Notes under the pieces: model-generated
What the model saw: only the letters and a program-made list of their open reading frames with translations
Told to the model about the DNA's origin: nothing
The model's database searches: none
Made by a program: the position numbers and the translations under genes
NCBI RefSeq assembly: GCF_964340395.1
Contig: NC_135569.1
Location: 2,265,400-2,329,399 of the forward strand
Reading direction: 5' to 3'
DNA: 64,000 bases
Origin: Glandiceps talaboti
Lineage: Eukaryota > Hemichordata > Enteropneusta > Spengelidae
Shown: positions 55,198-64,000 of the stretch, piece after piece
How positions within the stretch are numbered: position 1 is the stretch's first letter
Layout: every line of letters starts with the position of its first letter

Positions 55198-57851
55198 ATG
55201 AGTAAAAGAATGAACACCACTGCCACTGCCAGATTGAAGCAAGATTACATTAGAATCATGAAAGATCCAGTACCTTATGTAACAGCAGCACCACTCCATT
55301 CAAATATGTTAGAATGGTAAGAACAAGTTTTACCTATCGTAAAGGGAAGGTTTTTGTGGTTATGTTGTCTTTATCATGTCCATCTAGTCTAGAGGTTATC
55401 CGTGGCTTCCAATCTTAAGATCTTATTCCAACCCATCCAGCTCACTGACAAATCATGAACCAAAACTTGTTCATACAAATGAGTAAACACCAAACTGTTA
55501 GAATGATGTAAACAGTGTACAAGTAGCATCCTGATACGACAAATGCACCATATTTGGACATTACATAACTGCCCCAATAAAAACACAAACTTTTTGGGTA
55601 GAATGCTGTGATCGATTAACAAAGACATGATGTTAATAACTATGTGAGAGGCTTTGATCATCTGAATTTGAAATTTCATCTCAACACCTCATTGAGCTAG
55701 ACATGCAAAGAGATTTGAAGTCACAGATAGCCTCTAGACTACTGTCTGACTATCTGTCATCATTTCCTCAAATGGCTGGGCTGAAATCTAGATGGTAAGA
55801 ACATATGATATTCCTTTGTTAAATATCTTAGTCTATAGACTTTCAAGGTTTCACTGCTCTGCTGTATGCTAATAGTAGTGGACAGAAACAAATACGCTGG
55901 CCGTACAGACACATAGAGTTACTCCAGTGCTGCACCAGGATTAAGTTACAACTGAATTCTATCAACCTGCAATACAGTTGGCACTATCTGATCTCATTTT
56001 TTTTCACCTGTAGGCATTATGTTGTAAGAGGACCTGAAGGGACTCCGTATGAAGGTGGCTACTACCACGGTAAACTACTCTTTCCTTCAGAGTTTCCATT
56101 CAAACCACCAAGTATTTACATGATCACACCAAATGGAAGGTTTAAGTGTAATACTAGGTAAGTTGGTTTGGATTTTAATAGCGTGTTTAACAGGATTATC
56201 TTGATACTGGTTGGCAGTAACTGAGTCAGTGGTTACTAAGGTTTGGGATCTCAGTTACAACGGTGGCAAATATGGTAACATTTAGTCATTCCATATATTT
56301 TTTTCTCATTGGCTTGGAAAACAGTTGTGTCGTGTCGTGTCGTGTCGTGTCATGTCGTGTATTGTATCAAGTTGAACCAGTAGTGTCTCTGTTCTGTAAC
56401 CTTTTTGTTGTTATTTCATGTCGGATCTGTTTTTGTAACTGTGTCTTAAAACTTCTATTTTCATAGTTTACCATTTGTTCTGTGTTTTCAAAAAATTACT
56501 TTTAATATAACTACATGTACACAATTCTTTTTATCGATTGTCATGTCTTTTTCCAGACCTTTTAATCATGTAGCTCATTTTATTTACCCATTAATGGTCA
56601 CCGTTTTGAGTTGAAAATAAACCATTATTGTTATTATTATTTAATTATTATTATTATTATTATTAAATTTATTTCTGTACTTTGAACAAGGACGTCACCG
56701 AGTGTCACAAGGATTAACAAACAGTTATTACTTGTTTTAAAACACTAGTGTCAAATCAATTCATATTTTGATTCATTTCTTATCACTTCACCAGGCTGTG
56801 TTTATCAATAAGTGATTTTCATCCGGATACATGGAATCCTGCTTGGTCCGTTTCTACAATTCTGACTGGACTCCTTAGCTTTATGGTTGAAAAGAACCCA
56901 ACCCTGGGTAGTATAGAGACTTCAGACTTTACCAAAAGACAACTAGCAGCTCAGAGTGGCATTTTCAACCTCAAAAATCAAATTTTTACAGAACTTTTCC
57001 CAAATATAGCAGAGGTAAGTATACTGTTAATAATCTGTACGATCATTTTATGAGTGGTATAGAAAATAAAAATCCAGTCATGTGGAATTGTTGGCTCTCA
57101 CCTTCCCCTTCCATGCAAGGCATTTCACTGGCAGACATTTATTTTAATGTTTAGTCAGAAAAAATGTGCAAATAGTTACATGGTTTCCCTGTGGTGCTGA
57201 TGCTGGAAATGTCATCAATAGCGTCACCAGACTCACCACATAGTAAGAGATAGGGGAACACCAAATTTTGGTGCATCACTAGAAATTGTGTACATCAGTG
57301 GTGCATCAAATTGGCTTAGAGGGGACGTCAAATTGGCTTAGAGTGCACACTGGTCATCACATAGTAAGAGATAGGGGAACACCAAATTTTGGTTCATCAC
57401 TAGAAATTGTGTACATCAGTGGTGCGTCAAATTGGCTTAGAGAGCATACTAGTCACCACATGATTAGAACCAACTTGAGCTTGAGCTGTATGATGCAAAC
57501 ATAATTACAATATAAAATCTAATTTTAGGTTTGAATAAACAGCCACTAGTGAAATGCCAGGTGTGGTAGGGGAAAGTGAGATCAAAATCCATATAACTGG
57601 ATTCTAAGATTCTAAGCGGTTAGTTCATATGCCGCTAATACCTCTGCAGTCAGGGTTCAAACCCACCAAACATTGGCTGGGTTTGATTGTAGAAATTAAC
57701 CAGGTCTAAGAAGGGTGATGTTTAATTTGATCCTGTTTAACAACGTAGGTTTCCCCCAGGTACTCCAGTTTCCTCCTGCTTCTTCAACAGTAGGGTGCTG
57801 CTCTTGTGTTGACCATTCAACAAATTTCCAAATTTATTTGTACGAATAAAG

Positions 57852-57926
<75 letters not shown>

Positions 57927-58158
57927 TCAGGAGGTTAGGGAAAAGATCAAAAAACAAGAGGAAGAAATGAAACGAAGTGCAGAGTCAAGGACACAAAGTG
58001 TGTCAAGTTCACAACCCAATGGACAAGTAATCCTACAACAAAATAATGGAGAAAATGGTATAGTTGGAAGTACACTGGCAAACATTTTTGTAATTGTAGG
58101 TTTTGCAGCATTTGCATATACAGTGAAATATGTATTGAAAACGATAGGACAAGGCTAG
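55198..58158 (+). CDS. UBE2J2: Tail-anchored ER ubiquitin-conjugating enzyme E2 J2
   Basis: Four coding exons join to 236 residues: 55198-55316, 56014-56157, 56795-57014 and 57931-58158 (human about 259). The UBC fold begins [31 protein letters not shown] and [17 protein letters not shown] lead to the catalytic Cys90 in [18 protein letters not shown]. This TxxCxS form without the usual HPN is the UBC6/UBE2J signature. The C-terminal [20 protein letters not shown] (residues 210-229) is a tail anchor that holds the enzyme on the ER face for ER-associated degradation, nearly identical to human. The linker before it is shorter than in human. The last exon's acceptor is built from the (TTA)n tail of a SINE. 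An untranslated first exon is likely at about 54560-54652. Confidence 0.97.
56320..56358. repeat. (GTGTC)n pentanucleotide repeat
   Basis: About seven GTGTC-type units (one CATGTC variant) in UBE2J2 intron 2. Confidence 0.9.
56600..56668 (+). mobile_element. Possible retroelement 3' tail with (ATT)n
   Basis: GTTGAAAATAAACCATTATT followed by (ATT)n resembles the tail of a SINE or LINE, comparable with the SINE tail at 57845-57926. No body with tRNA-like boxes was recognised upstream. In UBE2J2 intron 2. Confidence 0.35.
57225..57460 (-). mobile_element. Degenerate copy of the 31274 hAT MITE, inverted
   Basis: Two tandem units, each CACATAGTAAGAGATAGGGG through CACTAGAAATTGTG to TCAAATTGGCTTAGAG, are the reverse complement of the 99-bp blocks of the MITE at 31274-31539. 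The outer terminus is decayed (GAGCATACTAG for GGGCACACTG), the opposite terminus is missing, and the first unit carries a further partial duplication of TCAAATTGGCTTAGAG. In UBE2J2 intron 3. Confidence 0.85.
57605..57927 (+). mobile_element. tRNA-derived SINE with (TTA)n tail
   Basis: A pol III A-box-like TAGTTCATATG (57621-57631) and a B box GGGTTCAAACCC (57653-57664) lie 21 bp apart, as in a tRNA head. A body follows with CCCCAGGTACTCCAGTTTCC, similar to a central domain common in marine invertebrate SINEs. It ends ACGAATAAAG followed by about 25 (ATT) units. The tail stops immediately before TTTCAG, the acceptor of the last UBE2J2 exon at 57931. No target duplication could be recognised. 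Confidence 0.75.
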
Positions 58159-58500
58159 TGAGTTAGTATACAGTGGGGATTTGTAAATACAACCTTTTTT
58201 TTGTCTGTAATTTTAATATTTTTGTGATGATGTCGTCTGTAAGGTATACTGTGACAGGGCGCCCTCACATGACGTATCTTACCGCCTATGATGATGTCAT
58301 TTGAATTATTTCTAATGTGAGATTTGTGAGTTTGCACTTAATATTAGCTTTATAAACTATTCTTTGCAACACACTGACTAAACTTCATGAAATTATGTAG
58401 ACCCATGTTAGAAAATATTTGTTTCAAGAAAATAGAATATTACTCAAACTGATGGAAAAGATCATCTTGAAAGCTATGATGGCTTTATTTGAATGCTTCT
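58159..58500 (+). other. UBE2J2 3' UTR region
   Basis: Contains GACAGGGCGCCCTCACATGA near 58252, whose reverse complement recurs at about 17541-17560 (TGTGAGGGCGCCCTGTCATG) with further flanking similarity, so it is part of another dispersed repeat. No AATAAA was found before the 52-bp array begins, so the transcript end is unknown. Confidence 0.45.
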
Positions 58501-58502
58501 AA

Positions 58503-60885
58503 CAGACATTTTATAGCAGCCTGCAGTCTGCCATTTAGACCACACACATAACAACGGACATTTTATAGCCGCCTGCAGTCTGCCATTTAGACCACACACA
58601 TAACAACGGACATTTTATAGCAGCCTGCAGTCTGCCAATTAGACCACACACATAACAACAGACATTTTATAGCAGCCTGCAGTCTGCCAATTAGACCACA
58701 CACATAACAACAGACATTTTATAGCAGCCTGCAGTCTGCCATTTAGACCACACACATAACAACGGACATTTTATAGCAGCCTGCAGTCTGCCAATTAGAC
58801 CACACACATAACAACGGACATTTTATAGCAGCCTGCAGTCTGCCAATTAGACCACACACATAACAACGGACATTTTATAGCAGCCTGCAGTCTGCCAATT
58901 AGACCACACACATAACAACGGACATTTTATAGCAGCCTGCAGTCTGCCAATTAGACCACACACATAACAACGGACATTTTATAGCAGCCTGCAGTCTGCC
59001 AATTAGACCACACACATAACAACGGACATTTTATAGCAGCCTGCAGTCTGCCATTTAGACCACACACATAACAACGGACATTTTATAGCAGCCTGCAGTC
59101 TGCCAATTAGACCACACACATAACAATGGACATTTTATAGCAGCCTGCAGTCTGCCAATTAGACCACACACATAACAACAGACATTTTATAGCAGCCTGC
59201 AGTCTGCCAATTAGACCACACACATAACAACAGACATTTTATAGCAGCCTGCAGTCTGCCATTTAGACCACACACATAACAACGGACATTTTATAGCAGC
59301 CTGCAGTCTGCCAATTAGACCACACACATAACAACAGACATTTTATAGCAGCCTGCAGTCTGCCAATTAGACCACACACATAACAACGGACATTTTATAG
59401 CAGCCTGCAGTCTGCCAATTAGACCACACACATAACAACGGACATTTTATAGCAGCCTGCAGTCTGCCAATTAGACCACACACATAACAACGGACATTTT
59501 ATAGCAGCCTGCAGTCTGCCAATTAGACCACACACATAACAACAGACATTTTATAGCAGCCTGCAGTCTGCCATTTAGACCACACACATAACAACGGACA
59601 TTTTATAGCAGCCTGCAGTCTGCCAATTAGACCACACACATAACAACGGACATTTTATAGCAGCCTGCAGTCTGCCAATTAGACCACACACATAACAACG
59701 GACATTTTATAGCAGCCTGCAGTCTGCCAATTAGACCACACACATAACAACGGACATTTTATAGCAGCCTGCAGTCTGCCAATTAGACCACACACATAAC
59801 AACGGACATTTTATAGCAGCCTGCAGTCTGCCATTTAGACCACACACATAACAACGGACATTTTATAGCAGCCTGCAGTCTGCCAATTAGACCACACACA
59901 TAACAACGGACATTTTATAGCAGCCTGCAGTCTGCCATTTAGACCACACACATAACAACGGACATTTTATAACAGCCTGCAGTCTGCCATTTATACCACA
60001 CACATAACAACAGACATTTTATAGCAGCCTGCAGTCTGCCATTTAGACCACACACATAACAACAGACATTTTATAGCAGCCTGCAGTCTGCCAATTAGAC
60101 CACACACATAACAACGGACATTTTATAGCAGCCTGCAGTCTGCCATTTAGACCACACATAACAACAGACATTTTATAGCAGCCTGCAGTCTGCCATTTAG
60201 ACCACACACACATAACAACTGACATTTTATAGCAGCCTGCAGTCTGCCATTTATACCACACACATAACAACGGACATTTTATATCAGCCTGCAGTCTGCC
60301 ATTTAGACCACACACACATAACAACTGACATTTTATAGCAGCCTGCAGTCTGCCATTTATACCACACACATAACAACGGACATTTTATAGCAGCCTGCAG
60401 TCTGCCAATTAGACCACACACATAACAACAGACATTTTATAGCAGCCTGCAGTCTGCCAATTAGACCACACACATAACAGACATTTTATAGCAGCCTGCA
60501 GTCTGCCAATTAGACCACACACATAACAACAGACATTTTATAGCAGCCTGCAGTCTGCCAATTAGACCACACACGACAACGGACATTTCATAGCAGCCTG
60601 CAGTCTGCCATTTAGACCACACACATAACAACGGACATTTTATAGCAGCCTGTAGTCTGCCATTTAGACCACACACGACAACGGACATTTCATAGCAGCC
60701 TGCAGTCTGCCATTTAGACCACACGACAACGGACATTTCATAGCAGTCTGCCATTTAGACCACACACAACAACGGACCTTTCATAGCAGCCTGCAGTCTG
60801 CCATTTAGACCACACAAATAACAACGGACATTTTATAGCAGCCTGCAGTCTGCCATTTAGACCACACACACAACAACTGACAAGT
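58503..60885. repeat. 52-bp satellite array, about 46 units
   Basis: The unit GACATTTTATAGCAGCCTGC, AGTCTGCCAATTAGACCACA, CACATAACAACG repeats every 52 bp. Two dimorphic sites dominate: CCATTTAG/CCAATTAG and AACGGAC/AACAGAC. The first half is almost invariant in length; from about 60140 rightwards units vary in length (loss or gain of CA, ATAACA or CTGCAG blocks), a decayed right edge. Each unit holds the PstI palindrome CTGCAG. Confidence 0.97.
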
Positions 60886-60889
60886 CACC

Positions 60890-62400
60890 ATTGAAACTGT
60901 ATGTCAATCAGGACTATAGGAGTAGGAAGAGACATTTTCATTTCTAGGTAATATGTCTATCAATTTGAGTTGGGATCCTATAATGCCTTCTGATGTCACA
61001 AGTACACATCTGCCAATATATGGCAATTTTACAGTTTCACAAATAATCAAGTAAAAAACAAAAGTTTAATGAATGACAAAGGTTATACATTGTAATACAC
61101 AAGCATTTCAATTTAGTAAAAATATCAACCTTTTGATCAGTTATGGTTGGCAGTCCTCAGAATAACAAATTTCATAGTTACATCAGACCTCTAGGTGGCG
61201 GTATAATAGAGATATCAGATGTATTTGTATTATTGAATGATATGGCTGCTAGAATAGTATGTAAAGTCTTCTTTGAGCATGTCCTCAGTCATGATTCAAT
61301 TTTGCTTTTATTTACATGAACACATTCAAATGCAAAATAAATGTACAGTTATCTCCAAGATACAACCAACTTACTTGTGTCTAGTCTCGCCATTTTAAAA
61401 TAGGAAAAATACACGTTTGGTAACAGATACTAGTAGCTTATATAGCAGATTGTTTTCATTCAATATTGTGGCATGTGGTATGGAGTAGTGACCTGTAGTG
61501 ACCTCAATTTGCATACAGAGGGCAATATTCATTTTCTACTTTCCATAGGGCACTATTACAGTAACACAGGTGTCGTCATACTGGTGATTTGATTTGACCT
61601 GGGAAAGAATACATGCCTGAGAATGTGATGTGTTATAAAACACTTATCGCCTTGCCTAATTCGGGCACTAGTAGAAAGTCATATTACTCCTTGCACTGTT
61701 ATGTACATGTAGCAACTAATTCCCTGAAGTGTGTTGCTATGTAGTAACTATTTCCCTCAGCTTTTACCCTCAGGGAAATAGTCGGTACATAACAGACCTC
61801 AGGGTAATAGATGTCTACTAGTGCCCTTATAGCCAGGCAATAAGTGTATAACAGCCCTTGGGGTAATAGAAGTCTACTAGTGCCCTCATAGCCAGGCAAT
61901 AAATGTTATATAAGCCTCTCACTGAGATAGATCATAAAAATCTCATCCAATTACTGGTTTCAAGACTTAAAGTTCAAACTTGGCTAAAGACATGGAAACT
62001 GATATTTTTAGTCCATCAATATCTCTGTAAACATTTTTCATTCAAGGTACTATCAAAATGAATTTAAGTTTTGTGTTACTGCTCTTCTTTACAAGGTGTG
62101 CTTATTTATTTGCATAGTATTTGATGGGAGTTTTTTTTTGTGATTTCAATCAATATATATTATGATTTTACACACAGGAGAAGGTATCTCACAGCCAATC
62201 ATCTGCTATTACCTCATACACAAAGCATAAAGTCATTACACCAATAAACCTGGAATCATAAAGTTTATTGACCCCTACAAATATTTCAATGTAAAGAATG
62301 TCATGACAATTAATGTTCTTTTCTTTTATGTAAATAATTCTGTTCATATTGCATATAATTAAAACATTATCAGTGATACAAACACTTCTGTGTTGTGTTC
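60890..62400. other. Spacer with a small diverged duplication
   Basis: Positions 61745-61910 hold two diverged copies of a ~75-bp block with AATAGANGTCTACTAGTGCC and ATAGCCAGGCAATAA. The rest is unique AT-rich sequence, with no coding signal. Confidence 0.6.
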
Positions 62401-62403
62401 TTG

Positions 62404-62672
62404 ATTTGTGATTTAGTTGTGGTGAGAATGATTTGAAATTAGACAGACTACTCCCCAGTACACAGTAATTTGTGATTTAGTTGTGGTGAGAATGATTTGA
62501 AATTTGACAAACTACCCAAGTACACAGTAATTTGTGATTTAGTTGTGGTGAGAATGATTTGAAATTAGACAGACTACTCCCAAGTGCACAGTAATTTGTG
62601 ATTTAGTTGTGGTGAGAATGATTTGAAATTTGACAGACTACCCAAGTGCACAGTAATTTGTGATTTAGTTGT
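62404..62672. repeat. Tandem repeat with alternating 64/62-bp units
   Basis: Copies of TTTGTGATTTAGTTGTGGTG start at 62405, 62469, 62531, 62595 and 62657, so spacing alternates 64, 62, 64, 62. The longer unit has ACTACTCCCCAG or ACTACTCCCAAG, the shorter ACTACCCAAG, together with TTAGACAG/TTTGACA differences. This is a dimeric higher-order repeat of 126 bp. Confidence 0.9.
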
Positions 62673-63091
62673 CCCTACCTGTGTTTTGGCTAAGGGTGGT
62701 AAGTAGGTAAAATCTAACGATGTTCCCATGTCATTTTAACTGGGTTCCCAAACAAAATTACATAGACTCCATAGGTAAACACTGCCATTTGTTACCCCTT
62801 TGTCCAAAACAGTATAAACTTAGCTTGTCTCCTTTTAAGTCCTTGAATTTCAGTGATACATTTTATCTATTCAACACAAATAACAAGTTTGTAATACAAA
62901 TAAATATCAATCTAACTACAGTGATATGGTATGGTACAACACACTTTTCAACAAATGACGGGGTGATGGCCTCAGTTTTTGTTTGATTACAAGTTGATTT
63001 AAATGAATGTATTACAAAACTAAATACCTGTCAACTCTACAAAAATAAGGACACACCACCTGTTGGTCAGTTCTGCTTGTAACTAGAACTA

Positions 63092-63205
63092 ATCTTTACA
63101 GCCAGGATTAAGATTTTTGTGGACCAAAGTTTTATGGCAGAGTTAGCTGACTTTGGAAGTTCATACTACTTAGGTCTGCAAAACACATATCCTGGCTGTA
63201 AAGAT
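63092..63205. repeat. Short inverted-repeat element
   Basis: ATCTTTACAGCCAGG (63092-63106) and CCTGGCTGTAAAGAT (63191-63205) are perfect inverted repeats around 84 bp of unique sequence; a small MITE is plausible. No target duplication was identified. Confidence 0.6.
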
Positions 63206-63769
63206 CTTGTATACACCATGAAATGTTCAAAATAAGTTTGAAATAAATTGTAAATTTTAATATAATTTAATATTGGACATATTGAAAATTATGTGTGATC
63301 TCCATTTAGTTATTATAAAAGTTCCAATTAAAGCTACAGCTGTATCACAAAGTGGATTTGCATAATTACCTTATTTGGGCACAGTGTGCTTGGGAGATAT
63401 GCAAAATTATTAATTTCGATAACAGCAACCTTTAATGGGCTGTATCACAAAGTGGACTTATAATGTACAGAATTACCCTATTTTGGCAAAGTCGTGTGCT
63501 TGGTCATGATAAATTATTGCCCCAGTAGAACTCGTGATTTCTCCGTAGCAATACACCACATGGATTTCTAGGTACTGTATATGATAAGTAATGATTAGTC
63601 TACGCTTGGTGCTTCATCCTTCTCTTCATTTTTACCGATGGAAAGCTCACGTAAAAAGAGTCGTCCATAATGGGAGATGAATTCAAATACTGATAGGAGA
63701 AGAGAGATCCTGCTGTCCTGGTGATGTGTTGGGTGGAGAACTGTATTCCAATGGTATCAGGATTCAATG

Positions 63770-64000
63770 TAGATGTGCCAGATATAGGGCTATCAGATAT
63801 AGGGCTATCAGATATAGGGCTACCTATACCAGATACAGGACTATCAGATATAGGGCTACCAGATACAGGACTATCAGATATGGGGCTACCCATACCAGAT
63901 ACAGGACTATCAGATAATCAGATATAGGGCTATCAGATATAGGGCTATCAGATATAGGGCTACCTATACCAGATACAGGACTATCAGATATAGGGCTACC
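63770..64000. repeat. Minisatellite at the right edge, cut by the window
   Basis: Units of GATATAGGGCTATCA and GATACAGGACTATCA (15 bp, with CTACCTATACCA insertions) are arranged in longer blocks: the stretch from about 63791 recurs from about 63921. It continues past the window end. Open frames here are repeat artefacts. Confidence 0.9.

Overview
The window is animal nuclear DNA: AT-rich, with intron-split genes using GT/AG boundaries, and very rich in tandem repeats. Gene content (an intronless RING/B-box/filamin/NHL TRIM gene, CPLANE2, FBXO42, ALDH4A1, B3GALT6, UBE2J2) and the many small hAT-like and foldback elements suggest an invertebrate deuterostome such as a hemichordate or amphioxus. 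That is inference; no species marker is present.

Layout. 1-7.8 kb is repeat-rich and non-coding, with a 69-bp minisatellite and a ~1 kb hAT-type element carrying a zinc-finger ORF. At 7.9-8.05 kb (minus) lies the first coding exon of an FBXO42-like F-box gene. It is head to head with CPLANE2 (RSG1), five coding exons at 9.15-12.33 kb, whose last intron looks like a U12-type AT-AT intron. A seven-exon minus-strand gene (15.19-19.96 kb, 292 aa) was not identified with confidence; its fold pattern recalls proteasome assembly chaperone 1. Only 77 bp separate its start codon from that of ALDH4A1, which runs rightward through 14 coding exons to 33.98 kb (558 aa). Then come an intronless TRIM2/3-type gene (36.31-38.51 kb), an intronless B3GALT6 on the minus strand (40.56-41.55 kb) and UBE2J2 (55.20-58.16 kb, four coding exons after a probable 5' UTR exon).

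The space between genes is dominated by tandem arrays: 46 bp (42-43 kb), 60 bp (49.3-53.4 kb, about 68 units in perfect register), 52 bp (58.5-60.9 kb), a 62/64-bp dimer (62.4-62.7 kb) and a minisatellite running off the right edge. Dispersed elements include an hAT MITE with perfect 8-bp target duplications plus two partial copies, two long-inverted-repeat foldback elements, and a tRNA-derived SINE whose (TTA)n tail forms the 3' splice site of the last UBE2J2 exon.

The genes do not form one pathway: ALDH4A1 is mitochondrial proline catabolism, B3GALT6 is Golgi glycosaminoglycan-linker synthesis, UBE2J2 is ER-linked ubiquitination, FBXO42 and TRIM are E3 components, and CPLANE2 acts in ciliogenesis. 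What unites five of them is that their human orthologues lie on 1p36 (FBXO42 beside CPLANE2, B3GALT6 near UBE2J2, ALDH4A1 in the same band), so the window appears to preserve an old linkage block. I found no virus-derived element.
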